A stretch of 64,000 bases of DNA from Duganella fentianensis (GCF_009857835.1 NZ_WWCL01000003.1:62001-126000); one strand, 5' to 3'; counted from the stretch's first letter, positions 1-9,483 are shown. Notes: a model not told the origin generated them from the letters alone. Program-made: numbers and translations.

Positions 1-957
1 CAGCTGGTCAACGAGCAGGGTTACGACCGCCCGGACGATGGCCCGGTGCGCTATCTGCATCCGGCCTGCATGCTGACCAATATCGAAGTGGTGCGCCAGT
101 GGCCGCTGCCGATCAAGCACGGCGCGCCGCTGATCCAGACCATGCTGGCCCTGCACCGCGCCGGCGAGGCTGCCGCCCATCTGATCGGCAATATCGACTG
201 GGTCAAGAACGATTTCAGCAAGAACCCGCAGCGCATCTTCATCAAGCACGACTGGCAGGGCACGGTGATCCGCACGGGCGGCTACCACTACGACCTGCCG
301 AGCGCCAGCCAGAGCATCAATACCGACCTGCTGGCCTTCGTACCGCCGAATGCGCAGAAACTGGTGGAACTGGGCTGCCACGATGGTACGTTTGCCAAGA
401 CCTACCGCCAGCGCAACCCGATCTGCAACTACACGGGTATCGAAAAAGCGCTGGCACCGGCGCGCGCGGCCCGTCCGCACTGCGATTTCGTGTTCGATCA
501 GGATATCGAACTGGCCACGCCACAACTGTGGTCGCACGTGGCCGGCGCCGATTGCTGGATACTGGGCGAAGCGCTGGAACAGCTGCGCGATCCGTGGAGC
601 GTGCTGGCCAAGATCCGCGCCAATATGGCACCCGGCGGCAGCCTGGTGATCGCGGTGCGCAACAGCCAGCACTGGAGCTTGCAGGCACGCCTGAATGCGG
701 GCGATGTGCGCTACGAAAAAACCGGCCAGCTGCCCCGTTCGCAGCTGCACTGGTTCTCGCGCGGCTCGACGCTGGCGCTGCTGCAGGAAACCGGCTTCCA
801 GGTCAGCGGCGGCAGCGCACGCATACCGGACGAGCCGGCACGCGACAAATATCTGCCGGCGATCCGCATGATGGCCGAAGCCAGCGGCATCGATCCGACG
901 GCGGCGGTGGAAGACGCGCTGCCGCTGATGTACATCATTACCGCCGTCGCGGTCTAG
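1..957 (+). CDS. Glycosyltransferase/SAM-methyltransferase fusion protein (5' end outside window)
   Basis: The reading frame is open through the left edge, so the true start lies upstream; a GTG at 46 is only the first start-like codon inside. From about residue 115 of the visible part there is a class I SAM-dependent methyltransferase fold: motif I is LVELGCHDGTF, an acidic residue follows in YTGIE, and a PGGSLVIAVRN strand comes later. The stretch before it (HPACMLT ... APLIQTMLALHRAGE) looks like the tail of a nucleotide-sugar glycosyltransferase, but this is weak. The gene ends 15 bp before an amino-sugar acetyltransferase on the same strand, so it is probably an early gene of the sugar operon, methylating a sugar or glycan. 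The substrate cannot be told from the sequence. Confidence 0.7.
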   Translation, partial: QLVNEQGYDRPDDGPVRYLHPACMLTNIEVVRQWPLPIKHGAPLIQTMLALHRAGEAAAHLIGNIDWVKNDFSKNPQRIFIKHDWQGTVIRTGGYHYDLPSASQSINTDLLAFVPPNAQKLVELGCHDGTFAKTYRQRNPICNYTGIEKALAPARAARPHCDFVFDQDIELATPQLWSHVAGADCWILGEALEQLRDPWSVLAKIRANMAPGGSLVIAVRNSQHWSLQARLNAGDVRYEKTGQLPRSQLHWFSRGSTLALLQETGFQVSGGSARIPDEPARDKYLPAIRMMAEASGIDPTAAVEDALPLMYIITAVAV

Positions 958-972
958 GCTGCAGGAGCGCCC

Positions 973-1452
973 ATGCAAGAACAAGCTGCTTTTGTCCACC
1001 CGCTGGCCGACTGCCAGAGCACGCAGATCGGCGCCGGTAGCCGGGTGTGGCAGTTCACGGTGGTGCTGGCACGCGCCCAGATCGGCCGCAACTGCAATAT
1101 CAACAGCCACTGCTTCATCGAGAACGATGTGGTGGTGGGCGATAACGTCACCGTCAAATGCGGCGTGTATCTGTGGGATGGTCTGCGGGTGGAAGACGAT
1201 GTCTTCATCGGCCCCAACGTCACCTTCACCAACGACAAGCAGCCCCGTTCCAAAGTCTATCCCGAGCAGTTCCTGTCCACCACCATCCGGGCCGGTGCCT
1301 CGATCGGTGCCGGCGCCGTAATCCTGCCCGGCCTGACCATAGGCCGGCGCGCCATGATAGGTGCCGGTGCCGTAGTCACCCGCGACGTACCCGATGACGC
1401 CGTGGTGTATGGCGATGCGGCCCGCGTGCGCCTGAGCGGCGCCGCTAATTGA
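973..1452 (+). CDS. dTDP-3-amino-3,6-dideoxyhexose N-acetyltransferase (QdtC/FdtC-like)
   Basis: A 159-residue left-handed beta-helix acyltransferase with clear hexapeptide rungs ([50 protein letters not shown]). The segment [18 protein letters not shown] is typical of the QdtC/FdtC/WbpD group, which moves acetyl from acetyl-CoA to the 3-amino group of a nucleotide-linked sugar in the cytoplasm. The length fits the short members of the family. An AGGAG ribosome site sits about 6 bases before the ATG. With the downstream ketoisomerase (2384) and aminotransferase (2821) it makes a complete late pathway for dTDP-Qui3NAc or dTDP-Fuc3NAc. Which epimer is made cannot be decided here. Confidence 0.85.
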   Translation: MQEQAAFVHPLADCQSTQIGAGSRVWQFTVVLARAQIGRNCNINSHCFIENDVVVGDNVTVKCGVYLWDGLRVEDDVFIGPNVTFTNDKQPRSKVYPEQFLSTTIRAGASIGAGAVILPGLTIGRRAMIGAGAVVTRDVPDDAVVYGDAARVRLSGAAN

Positions 1453-1483
1453 AACCTGAGCAGTCCCAGAACTCCCGACTACC

Positions 1484-2371
1484 ATGAGCCATCCTAAAGT
1501 CAGCATCGTCATCCCGTCCTACAAGGCGATCCACTTCGAAGCCTGTCTGCGTTCGGCCATAGGCCAGACCTATCTGAACACGGAAATTCTGGTCAGCGAC
1601 AACTGCCCGACGGACGATATCCGCGACATCTGCGCGCGCTTCCCCGGCGTGATCTACCAGCGCAATTCCGTGATCCGCGAAGACAATGTGCTGTCCTCGC
1701 TGTACTCGGGCAAAGGGGTGTACATCAAACCCCTGTTCGACGACGACATCCTGCACCCGTTCTGCGTCGAACGCATGGTGGCCGCGCTGCAGATGGACGA
1801 ACGCCACCAGCTGGCCTTCTCCGCCACCCAGGTGATCAACTCGGATAACGAACGCACGGAAACGCGCCGGCCATATGAAGCCAGCGGCAACATCGCTGCG
1901 CGCGATATGCACCGCTCGATGGCGCTGGGCATGCGCAACTTCGTCGGCGAATTCACCAGCATCATGTTCCGCCGCGAGACGCTGTGGAAGATCGCGCCGA
2001 ACCAGCTGTTCCGCATCGGCAGCCACGATTTCACCAAGGGTCTGGCCGATCTGGCCGCCTACATCAATCTGGCACGCGGCGGCAATGCCTTCTACATCGA
2101 CGAAGAACTCAGCTACTTCCGCCACGACCAGCGCCTGCAGTCGAACTCGAATCCGAATGCCAACCCCAATTTCGGCAACTGCTTCTCCGACTACATCGAT
2201 CTGCTGGTGGTGTCGCACGAAGAAGGCATCATCAGCCGCGCAGAACTGCTGTCCATGGACCAGCAGGTGGCCGTGATCACCGTCCAGCTGGGCAATGTGT
2301 TCCCGCAGATGGCCCGTTCGCGCCAGCGCTACCTCGATTACATCGCCGCCCTGCCGGCCGGTGCTGCCTGA
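1484..2371 (+). CDS. Family 2 glycosyltransferase
   Basis: A 295-residue GT-A enzyme. It opens with the classical nucleotide-binding strand VSIVIPSYKAIHFEACLRSA, then LVSDNCPTDD, and has the metal-binding acidic cluster in KPLFDDDILHP at about residue 85. No membrane segment is visible. It sits between the acetyltransferase and the ketoisomerase genes of a 3-amino-sugar pathway, so it may transfer that sugar, though donor and acceptor are not readable from sequence. No good ribosome site precedes the ATG at 1484. The next gene starts 12 bp after its stop, consistent with one operon. Confidence 0.85.
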   Translation: MSHPKVSIVIPSYKAIHFEACLRSAIGQTYLNTEILVSDNCPTDDIRDICARFPGVIYQRNSVIREDNVLSSLYSGKGVYIKPLFDDDILHPFCVERMVAALQMDERHQLAFSATQVINSDNERTETRRPYEASGNIAARDMHRSMALGMRNFVGEFTSIMFRRETLWKIAPNQLFRIGSHDFTKGLADLAAYINLARGGNAFYIDEELSYFRHDQRLQSNSNPNANPNFGNCFSDYIDLLVVSHEEGIISRAELLSMDQQVAVITVQLGNVFPQMARSRQRYLDYIAALPAGAA

Positions 2372-2383
2372 GGATAGCCAGCC

Positions 2384-2809
2384 ATGAGCCAGATGGAGCA
2401 ATGCCGTTTGATCGAACTGCCACCGCACCACGATGTGCGCGGCAACCTGTCCGTAGTCGAAGGGGGCATCCACATCCCGTTCGATATCAGGCGGGTGTAT
2501 TACCTGTATGACGTGCCCGGTGGCTCGGCCCGCGCCGGCCACGGCCACATCGAACTGCAGCAGCTGTTCATTGCCATGTCGGGCAGCTTCGACGTGATCG
2601 TCGATGACGGCTACGAGCGCAAGAAATTCCAGCTCAACCGTTCCTATTACGGCCTGTACGTGCCGCGCATGATGTGGCGCGAAGTGGAGAACTTCTCTTC
2701 CGGCGCCGTGTGCGTGGTACTGGCCTCGACCCTGTACGATAAACAGGACTATTTCCACGACTACGACGAGTTCAAGGCCGCCGCCCACCGTCACCAGTCC
2801 GCCACCTGA
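2384..2809 (+). CDS. dTDP-4-keto-6-deoxyglucose 3,4-ketoisomerase (QdtA/FdtA family)
   Basis: A 141-residue single-domain cupin of the WxcM/FdtA type. Visible family signatures are [16 protein letters not shown] near the N-terminus, the strand pair [15 protein letters not shown], the histidine-containing turn [13 protein letters not shown] (catalytic His region), and the C-terminal [17 protein letters not shown]. These enzymes move the keto group of dTDP-4-keto-6-deoxyglucose from C4 to C3, giving the substrate for the adjacent aminotransferase. GAGGAT lies 8 bases before the ATG. The gene fits tightly between the GT2 and the aminotransferase. QdtA and FdtA differ in product stereochemistry at C4, and this was not resolved. 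Confidence 0.85.
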   Translation: MSQMEQCRLIELPPHHDVRGNLSVVEGGIHIPFDIRRVYYLYDVPGGSARAGHGHIELQQLFIAMSGSFDVIVDDGYERKKFQLNRSYYGLYVPRMMWREVENFSSGAVCVVLASTLYDKQDYFHDYDEFKAAAHRHQSAT

Positions 2810-2820
2810 AAGCCGTTGTC

Positions 2821-3927
2821 ATGAGCATACCTTTCCTCGATCTGAAAGCCGTCAATCAGGCCCACGCGGCCGAACTGGAAGCCGCCTTCAAACGCGTGCT
2901 CGATTCCGGCTGGTACATCCTCGGCAACGAGACCGCGCAATTCGAAGCAGCCTTCGCCAGCTACTGCGGCGCCGGCCAGACCATAGGCGTGGCCAACGGT
3001 CTGGATGCCATCTTCCTCGCCCTGAAAGCGGCCGGCATAGGCCCCGGCGATGAAGTCATCGTCCCGTCGAATACGTTCATCGCCACCTGGCTGGCAGTCA
3101 GCCACTGCGGCGCCACGCCGGTGCCGGTGGAACCGGTGGAAGCCACCTACAACCTCGATCCGGCCCGCATTGCTGCTGCCATCACGCCGCGCACCAAGGC
3201 CATTGTGCCGGTGCACCTGTATGGCCAGCCGGCCGATATGGACCCCATCATGGCGCTGGCCGCCCAGCACAAACTGCTGGTAGTGGAAGACGCCGCGCAG
3301 GCGCATGGTGCGCGCTACCACGGCCGCCGTACGGGCCAGCTGGGCCACGCTGCCGCCTTCAGCTTCTATCCCGGTAAAAACCTCGGCGCCCTCGGCGACG
3401 GCGGTGCCGTCACCACCAGCGACGCCGCACTGGCCGAACGCATACGCACCTTCCGCAACTACGGTTCCAAGGTCAAGTACTACAACGATGTGCCGGGCTA
3501 TAACTCGCGCCTCGACGAACTGCAATCGGCCCTGCTGGCCGTCAAGCTGCCGCAGCTCGATGGCGACAATGCCCAGCGCCGTGCCATCGCCGCCGTGTAC
3601 CACCGCGAACTGGCCGGCATCCCCGGCCTGACGCTGCCGCAAGTGCCGGACTGGGCCGAGCCGGTCTGGCACCTGTACGTGGTGCGCCATGCCCAGCGCG
3701 ATATGCTGGCCAAGGCGCTGGCGGAACGGGGCATAGGCACCATCGTGCACTATCCGGTCGCGCCGCACCTGCAGCCCGCCTATGCGGAACTCGGTTACAA
3801 GCAGGGCGATTTCCCGCTGGCCGAAGCCATCCACCGCGAAGTGCTGAGCCTGCCGATCGGCCCTACCATGACGCTGGAACAAGCCAGCGCAGTGGCCACC
3901 GCGATCCGCCAGATCCTGAGCGCCTGA
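2821..3927 (+). CDS. PLP-dependent sugar-nucleotide aminotransferase (QdtB/FdtB-like, DegT/DnrJ/EryC1/StrS family)
   Basis: A 368-residue fold-type I aminotransferase. The opening [20 protein letters not shown] and [12 protein letters not shown] are typical of the 3-aminosugar transaminases. [11 protein letters not shown] carries the PLP-contacting Asp, and the Schiff-base lysine is in [17 protein letters not shown]. It should transfer an amino group, usually from glutamate, to the 3-keto sugar made by the preceding ketoisomerase. The 11-bp gap to that gene and 15-bp gap to the next point to one transcript. A second DegT enzyme at 26421 belongs to a different (4-amino) branch. Confidence 0.88.
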   Translation: MSIPFLDLKAVNQAHAAELEAAFKRVLDSGWYILGNETAQFEAAFASYCGAGQTIGVANGLDAIFLALKAAGIGPGDEVIVPSNTFIATWLAVSHCGATPVPVEPVEATYNLDPARIAAAITPRTKAIVPVHLYGQPADMDPIMALAAQHKLLVVEDAAQAHGARYHGRRTGQLGHAAAFSFYPGKNLGALGDGGAVTTSDAALAERIRTFRNYGSKVKYYNDVPGYNSRLDELQSALLAVKLPQLDGDNAQRRAIAAVYHRELAGIPGLTLPQVPDWAEPVWHLYVVRHAQRDMLAKALAERGIGTIVHYPVAPHLQPAYAELGYKQGDFPLAEAIHREVLSLPIGPTMTLEQASAVATAIRQILSA

Positions 3928-3942
3928 GTAGCCAGCCCTGCC

Positions 3943-4869
3943 ATGAAAAAATTCATCATCTTTTCCGCCGCCTACAATGAAAAGTCGGGCGGCGCCATCG
4001 TCACGCACCGGCTGTGCCACCTGCTCAATGAAGCGGGGCGGGAAGCCTATCTGATGCCGCTGTTCTACAGCCACGAAGCCACCATCCTGAATATCGGCGA
4101 AGTGGCGGCGCGCATCCAGATGGAAACCCAGAACCTGCTGCGCGCCAGCTTCCCCACCAACCCGCATTTCAATACGCCCGTGTACCGCGACAATCTGCAC
4201 GCACTGCGCGGCAATAACGATTACATCGTGATCTATCCGGAAATCATTTCCGGCAATCCCCTGGGCGCCAGGAATGTGGTGCGCTGGTTCCTGCACGATC
4301 CCGGCTATCACACGGGCCATGTGGCCTACTCGCCGGGCGAACTGTATTTCCGCCATTCGGCCGCCACCAAGGAATTCCACATGACGGGTTCGCGCATGTC
4401 GCCGCACCTGCTGCATCTCGGTTACTTCCCGTTCGAGCTGTATAACATGGAGCATGTGGCCAGCGAGCGGCATGGTACGGCGTATATGTTCCGCGATGGC
4501 CGCGAGCGCCCCATCGTGCACGATCTGACCGATTCCATCCGCCTGACGCGCGACCTGTCGCATGCGCAGGTGGCAGAAATCTTCAAGCGCATCAAAACCT
4601 TTATCTGCTACGACTCGCGCACCCTGTATTCGGAACTGGCCGTGCTGTGCGGCTGCGAATCGGTGGTGATACCGGAAGACGGTGTGACGGAAGAACAGTG
4701 GCGGCCGGAAGTGGAGACCCGCAGCGGCATCGCCTACGGTTTCGACAAGCTGCCCAAGGCGCGCGCCACGGCGCACCTGCTGCTGCCCTTCATGCAGGCC
4801 AAACAGGAAGAATCACGGCTGTCGATGGAAGGCATGCTGCGCGAGACGGACGCCTTCTTCCCCGACTGA
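3943..4869 (+). CDS. Putative glycosyltransferase, GT-B-like
   Basis: A 308-residue soluble protein not confidently recognised. The start KKFIIFSAAYNEKSGGAIVTHRLC followed by LLNEAGREAYLMP resembles the first strand, glycine-rich loop and helix of a GT-B N-terminal domain. Near residue 220 the segment YDSRTLYSELAVLCGCESVVIPEDG resembles the donor-binding part of GT-B enzymes, where an aged-out target or unlucky name is replaced by a fixed position for the sugar donor. This is structural analogy only. It is the last gene of the plus-strand sugar operon and ends 1 bp from the convergent GT2. A glycosyltransferase role is the best guess from context. Confidence 0.55.
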   Translation: MKKFIIFSAAYNEKSGGAIVTHRLCHLLNEAGREAYLMPLFYSHEATILNIGEVAARIQMETQNLLRASFPTNPHFNTPVYRDNLHALRGNNDYIVIYPEIISGNPLGARNVVRWFLHDPGYHTGHVAYSPGELYFRHSAATKEFHMTGSRMSPHLLHLGYFPFELYNMEHVASERHGTAYMFRDGRERPIVHDLTDSIRLTRDLSHAQVAEIFKRIKTFICYDSRTLYSELAVLCGCESVVIPEDGVTEEQWRPEVETRSGIAYGFDKLPKARATAHLLLPFMQAKQEESRLSMEGMLRETDAFFPD

Positions 4870-4870
4870 T

Positions 4871-5653
4871 CTAGAAATGGCTGAGGTCGAGCACCACGCC
4901 GGCCGAAGCCAGCAAAGCCTGTCGTGCCAAACGGGTCTGCATATTCGGCGCCGCATGGCGACGGTAGAGCAGTAACATCACAGGCAGCACATTCTCGTTA
5001 CGCGAATTACCGCGCCGCATATTTTCCGGCGCCGTCGCTTCGCTCTTGTGGATCACCACGGTATCCGTGGCCACATGCACCAGACTGCGCCCCGCCATGG
5101 CGGCCAGCAGGAAATCCCAGTCTTCGTAGATGATCAGTTCAGTGTCGTTGTGCAGGCCGGCCAGCACATCGCGCCGGTAAGCCACGCAGCTATTCGGTAT
5201 GCGGTTGCGCACATACACGCTATCGAAGGTCACATCGGCGATCGACAGCGACTGGCAGTGCAGCGGCCGGGGCGGCGAGACCGTGCGGTCTTCCTGCTGC
5301 ACCTGGAAATCGCAGAACAGCAGTTCCGGTCTGTCCTGCTGCAAACGCTGCTTGAGCGCGGCCAGATGGTCGGGGCGGAAAGTATCGTCATCATCGAGGA
5401 AGATGAGGTAGTCGCCATCGGCCACGGCCATGCCCATGTCGCGGCTCACTGCCGGGCCGGGCTGGCCACTGCGGATCATGAACACAAAGCGGCCATCCAG
5501 CGCCGCCAGTTCCGGATAGGGCGGCAGGTAGGACGCCGAATCCGATACCACCACCACGCGGAAGTCCTGACAGGTCTGGGCTATCAGCGATTGCAGCGTG
5601 CGTTTCAGCAGCAGCGGCCGGTCATGGGTGGCGATGATGATGGTAAATAGCAC
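4871..5653 (-). CDS. Family 2 glycosyltransferase, last gene of the type I secretion operon
   Basis: A 260-residue GT-A enzyme with the N-terminal nucleotide-binding strand FTIIIATHDRPLLLKRTLQS and a metal-binding cluster in GDYLIFLDDDDTFRPDHL near residue 95. A second helical segment, YEDWDFLLAAMAG, matches the acceptor-side ED-W motif of GT2 enzymes. It starts 16 bp after the stop of the HlyD-type adaptor and runs the same way, so it should be cotranscribed with the exporter. That suggests its acceptor may be the exported protein or a related surface glycan; this is inference. The stop is 1 bp from the end of the convergent sugar operon. Confidence 0.85.
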   Translation of the reverse strand: MLFTIIIATHDRPLLLKRTLQSLIAQTCQDFRVVVVSDSASYLPPYPELAALDGRFVFMIRSGQPGPAVSRDMGMAVADGDYLIFLDDDDTFRPDHLAALKQRLQQDRPELLFCDFQVQQEDRTVSPPRPLHCQSLSIADVTFDSVYVRNRIPNSCVAYRRDVLAGLHNDTELIIYEDWDFLLAAMAGRSLVHVATDTVVIHKSEATAPENMRRGNSRNENVLPVMLLLYRRHAAPNMQTRLARQALLASAGVVLDLSHF

Positions 5654-5669
5654 GTCGGGTACTCCGTGG

Positions 5670-7037
5670 TCAGGGTTCGCGCATCGATTCGTCCAGCGCC
5701 TTGGTCAGCGGCCACAGCAGGTAAGACATCACCGTGCGCTCACCCACCAGTATTTCGGCCGTCAGCGTCATGCCGGGCAGCAGGCGCGAGCCGGGCGTCA
5801 TCTTGCGTAACGCGGATTTGCCGTAAGGGATGCGCGCCAGATAATAGGCATCGAGTCCCTGTCCGGCGGCCGCCTGATCGCGCTTGAAGGAATCCGAGCT
5901 GATGGTGCGTACCGTGCCATCGAGCATGCCATGCTCCTGGAAGTTGTAGGCATCGACCTTCAGCTGCACCTTGTCGCCCGGCTTGATATAGCCGATGTCG
6001 AGCGAATCGATCTGCACTTCCGCTTCCATTTCCGCGCCCAGCGGCACCAGCGTGAACAGCGGTTCGGCTTCGCGGATGATGGAGCCGACCGACAGCTTGG
6101 CGATTTCCAGCACGATGCCATCGGCCGGCGCCACGATCTGCACCATGCGGCGGCGCTTGTCGGCCTTGGTCAGCTGCTCGTTGATGCCGTCGCGGTCGCG
6201 GCTGGCGTTGAGCAGGTCTTCCATGGCTTTCTGGCGCCAGCTCTTGTCGAAGGCGGCCAGCTCGGACTGGGCCGCTGCCAGTTCGCGCTGCATTTCCAGC
6301 GAACGGTTTTTCTGCAGCATCATGTCGCGCTCGACTTCGAGACGGCGGTCACGCGCTTCCAGCAAATGCATCTTGGCGCCGAACTGTTCCGACACCAGCT
6401 GTTCCTGCATGGCTTCCACTTCGCGCAGCGATTTTACCCGCTGTGCCAGAATCTGCTGGTCGCGCTGATTGGTTTCCAGGCTGGCCTGCAGACGCGCAAT
6501 GTTCTGCTCCATCTTGCTTTTCTGCGCAGCGAAATTGGCCTTGCGCTCGTTAGCCAGCTGGGCCTGCAGCAGGCTGTCGGCACTGCTGTCCGCACCGGTA
6601 CCGGGTCCGGCCTTGCCGGCCAGTTCGGCGCGCAGGCTGTCGGCCTGGGTGTCCAGACTCTGCAAGCGGCTGCGCAGCTGCGCTTCGTCGGCCTGAGTAA
6701 AAGTCGGGTCCAGCATGGCCAGCACTTCGCCCTTGCGCACCACCTGTCCTACACGCACATCGATGCGCTGGATGATGGAAGTATCGAGCGGCTGCACCAC
6801 GATATTCGGCAGCGGGTTGACCAGCTTGCCTTTGGCCGTGACCACTTTCGGCACATGGGACAGACAGGCCCACAGGATGAAGCAGCCGAACGCGGCCAGC
6901 AGCACATGCAGCGTCAGGCGCACGGAACGGGGCAGCGGTCCCCGTTCGATGGCGTCGGCATCGGGCAGGAATTCGATCTCGGTTTCGTCCTTGTGACGGC
7001 GCGAGCCTTTTACAGGTGACTGGTTTGCTGGTTCCAT
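5670..7037 (-). CDS. HlyD-family periplasmic adaptor of a type I secretion system
   Basis: A 455-residue membrane-fusion protein. A charged cytoplasmic N-terminus is followed by one transmembrane helix (about residues 40-60, VLLAAFGCFILWACLSHVP). Next come a lipoyl/barrel segment (VVTAKGKLVNPLPNIVVQPLD, about 68-90), a long alpha-hairpin coiled coil (about 115-300), and the second barrel half (IVAPADGIVLEIAKLSVGS). The C-terminus (PGSRLLPGMTLTAEILVGERTVMSYL) matches HlyD/PrtE-type adaptors. It would link the inner-membrane ABC exporter to a TolC channel, which is not encoded here. The start overlaps the exporter gene by 28 bp, indicating translational coupling. Confidence 0.92.
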   Translation of the reverse strand: MEPANQSPVKGSRRHKDETEIEFLPDADAIERGPLPRSVRLTLHVLLAAFGCFILWACLSHVPKVVTAKGKLVNPLPNIVVQPLDTSIIQRIDVRVGQVVRKGEVLAMLDPTFTQADEAQLRSRLQSLDTQADSLRAELAGKAGPGTGADSSADSLLQAQLANERKANFAAQKSKMEQNIARLQASLETNQRDQQILAQRVKSLREVEAMQEQLVSEQFGAKMHLLEARDRRLEVERDMMLQKNRSLEMQRELAAAQSELAAFDKSWRQKAMEDLLNASRDRDGINEQLTKADKRRRMVQIVAPADGIVLEIAKLSVGSIIREAEPLFTLVPLGAEMEAEVQIDSLDIGYIKPGDKVQLKVDAYNFQEHGMLDGTVRTISSDSFKRDQAAAGQGLDAYYLARIPYGKSALRKMTPGSRLLPGMTLTAEILVGERTVMSYLLWPLTKALDESMREP

Positions 7038-9160
7038 AGGTGCTGGTAAGTTTCGCTACGTGTAAGCAGTTCGGCATGGCGGCCACTGTCCATCAGGCGG
7101 CCCTGATGCATGACCATGATCTTGTCGGCATTCACCAGCGTCGACAGACGGTGGGAAATCATGATCACGGTACGGCCCACCGCAATCCGGCTCAGGTTAT
7201 GGATGAAGATGGCTTCGCTCTCGGGGTCGAGCGCGCTGGCTGCTTCGTCGAGAATCAGGATGCGCGGCTTGGCCACCAGCGTACGGGCGATCGACAGGCG
7301 CTGCTTCTGGCCACCGGACAGATTGGAAGCATTCTCTTCCAGCAGGGTGTCGTAACCCATGGGCATGCGTTCGATGAATTCGCTGGCGCCGGCCGCTTCG
7401 GCCGCAGCCACCAGTTCTTCGAAGCTGGCGTCGGGCTTGGCCGCAGACAGATTCTCGCGCACCGTGCCGCGGAACAGGAAGTTCTCCTGCAACACCACGC
7501 CGATCTGGCGGCGCAGGTGCGACAGCTCGATTTCACGCGCATCGATGCCATCGAAGCGGACTATGCCTTCCTGCACGTTGTACAGGCCCTGTATCAGTTT
7601 GGTCAGGGTGGTTTTGCCGGAGCCGGAACGGCCGACGATGCCCACCACCGTGCCCTTATCGATGCTGAAGCTGGCTTTGTTGAGCGCCATGGCCTGTGCG
7701 CCCGGATAGCGGAAAGTCACGTCGTCGAAACGGATATCGCCCTGCAGCACGGGACGCAGGCCGTTGGCACCGGCGCGGCCTTCCGGCGCACGGTTCATCA
7801 CTTCGCCCAGCATGCGCACCGACAGCGCCGTTTCCTGATACTCGTTGACCAGCCCGACGATGGAAATCAGGGGGCCCGTAACACGGCCGGACAGCATCTG
7901 GAAAGCGATCAGCGCACCGACCGACAGGGTCTGGTCGAACACGTCCTGCGCACCGAGCACGATCAGGGTAACAGGCATCAGCTTGCCGAGGAAATCGGTG
8001 ACGGCATTCCCGGCGATGGAAATGCGGCCGACGCGGAAGTGCATATTGATGGCTTCAGCCGAGCGCTGGTCCCAGATGCGGCGCTGGCCCGGTTCGATTG
8101 CCAGCGCTTTCACCGTGCGCATGCCGTGGATGGTTTCCACCAGCATGGCCTGACGCTGGCCTTCGGCCGCGTACAGGGCATTCAGGCGGCGCTGGAAGGT
8201 CGGCACCATGGCCATCACCACGCCGGCAATCAGCATCGCAAACGCCAGCACGATCAGGGCCAGTTTGAAGGAATAGGCAAACAGGATGGGGATGAACACC
8301 AGCAGCGAAATCAGGTCGAGCGCGGTGAAGAACAGCCGGCCCGTGAGGAAGCTGCGGATCTTTTCCAGCTGCTGCATGTGGCGTGTCACCACGCCGGCAC
8401 TGGTGGTTTCGAAGAAGTCGATCGGCAGCGACAGCAGGTGGCTGAAGGTGCGCCGGGTCAGCCGCATATCGATCTTGTTACTGGCGGCCAGCGTCAGGGT
8501 CTGGCGCAGGAAGCCGAAAGCGGCATCGAACAGCAGCGCCATCACGATGCCCACTGCCAGCACGGACAGGGTGGTAATGCTCTGGTGCGTCAGCACCTTG
8601 TCGATCACCAGCTGGAAGAAGATGGGCGAGGCCATGGCCAGAAACTGCATGGCCACGGCGGCGATGAAAATGTCGCGGAACGCCGAGCGCTGCTGGAGTA
8701 TCTCGGGGATGAACCAGCGCAGGCCGAAGGGCTGGTTAGGGTCGCTCAGCTTGTGGTGGCGCTTGATGAACAGCACGACACCATCCCACTGGGCGCTGAA
8801 ATCGGAGCGGCTGGTCAGCACCACGGCCGCATTCGGGGCCACGGGATTGAGCACGGCCACCTGATCTTCCGCACCGTTTTCACCGGGCTTGGCGCCCACC
8901 ACAATCACCATATGGCCATTGCGCAGCCGTGCCATCAGGGGGAAGACGCCGTTCTGCGCCATCAGGCGCGACCAGCTCAGACTATCCGTCTTGGCTTTCA
9001 GGCCGATGTCGGAAGCGATGCGCAGCAGCACGCCGTCGCCGGGCTCTTCGGCCCGCAACGCGTAGTCGTCGATCAGCCGTTCGGGGTTGATCTGCAAGCC
9101 ATGGTGCTGGGCTATCGCCGTCAGGCACTGGATCGCGGTATGTGGATATTTATCGTGCAT
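7010..9160 (-). CDS. Type I secretion ABC exporter with C39-like domain (HlyB type)
   Basis: A 716-residue permease-ATPase fusion. Residues about 1-135 form a peptidase C39-like domain. At the place where true C39 proteases have D-C-G the sequence reads H-T-A, so the catalytic Cys is absent and the domain should only bind substrate, as in HlyB. Six membrane helices span about 160-430. The ATPase has Walker A GRSGSGKTTL, signature LSGGQKQRLS and Walker B ILILDEAASALD. Such exporters recognise C-terminal uncleaved signals; the two giant repeat proteins just upstream on the same strand are the obvious substrates. No clear ribosome site precedes the ATG at 9160. Confidence 0.93.
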   Translation of the reverse strand: MHDKYPHTAIQCLTAIAQHHGLQINPERLIDDYALRAEEPGDGVLLRIASDIGLKAKTDSLSWSRLMAQNGVFPLMARLRNGHMVIVVGAKPGENGAEDQVAVLNPVAPNAAVVLTSRSDFSAQWDGVVLFIKRHHKLSDPNQPFGLRWFIPEILQQRSAFRDIFIAAVAMQFLAMASPIFFQLVIDKVLTHQSITTLSVLAVGIVMALLFDAAFGFLRQTLTLAASNKIDMRLTRRTFSHLLSLPIDFFETTSAGVVTRHMQQLEKIRSFLTGRLFFTALDLISLLVFIPILFAYSFKLALIVLAFAMLIAGVVMAMVPTFQRRLNALYAAEGQRQAMLVETIHGMRTVKALAIEPGQRRIWDQRSAEAINMHFRVGRISIAGNAVTDFLGKLMPVTLIVLGAQDVFDQTLSVGALIAFQMLSGRVTGPLISIVGLVNEYQETALSVRMLGEVMNRAPEGRAGANGLRPVLQGDIRFDDVTFRYPGAQAMALNKASFSIDKGTVVGIVGRSGSGKTTLTKLIQGLYNVQEGIVRFDGIDAREIELSHLRRQIGVVLQENFLFRGTVRENLSAAKPDASFEELVAAAEAAGASEFIERMPMGYDTLLEENASNLSGGQKQRLSIARTLVAKPRILILDEAASALDPESEAIFIHNLSRIAVGRTVIMISHRLSTLVNADKIMVMHQGRLMDSGRHAELLTRSETYQHLWNQQTSHL

Positions 9161-9422
9161 ATTCTAGCGAGCGGGCCGCTGGTGCGTACCCATCCCTTGT
9201 TATGGTCCGAATTCGGTTAGCCGGCATCAAGCCGAGACGCAAGCTGGCTCAGGGATTCTAACCCAGCCCGCCCTCGGCAGGCGCGTTAAATCATGCTTTG
9301 CAGCACTGGAACAGAGGCAGAAAGGCCGCCCTATTCCGGCCTTGCCTATGAGCACAAGTCCGGTTTCATGCGGCCTGGCGGGCCGGCAGCACCAGCTGCA
9401 CCAGCTGTACCGGACGGCAGAC

Positions 9423-9455
9423 AAAAAAAAACGGCAAGACCGCAGTCTTGCCGTT
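9423..9455 (-). terminator. Rho-independent terminator of the first giant repeat gene
   Basis: Perfect 11-bp stem AACGGCAAGAC / GTCTTGCCGTT (9430-9440 and 9445-9455) with a 4-base loop. On the minus strand it is followed by a run of eight T (9423-9430). It lies 39 bases after the stop codon at 9494. Confidence 0.92.
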
Positions 9456-9461
9456 CTATCT

Positions 9462-9483
9462 TAGTCCGGCTGAAGCCGGACTA
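9462..9483 (-). repeat. Hairpin directly downstream of the first giant repeat gene
   Basis: A 9-bp perfect inverted repeat, TAGTCCGGC and GCCGGACTA, with loop TGAA, between the stop codon and the main terminator. It has no T-run of its own and may protect the 3' end of the very long mRNA. Confidence 0.7.

Noticed and set aside
9220-9300. GACGCAAG segment resembling part of a cyclic-di-GMP riboswitch
   Set aside because: It is on the plus strand with no plus-strand gene downstream, and the partner motif and tetraloop stem are missing.
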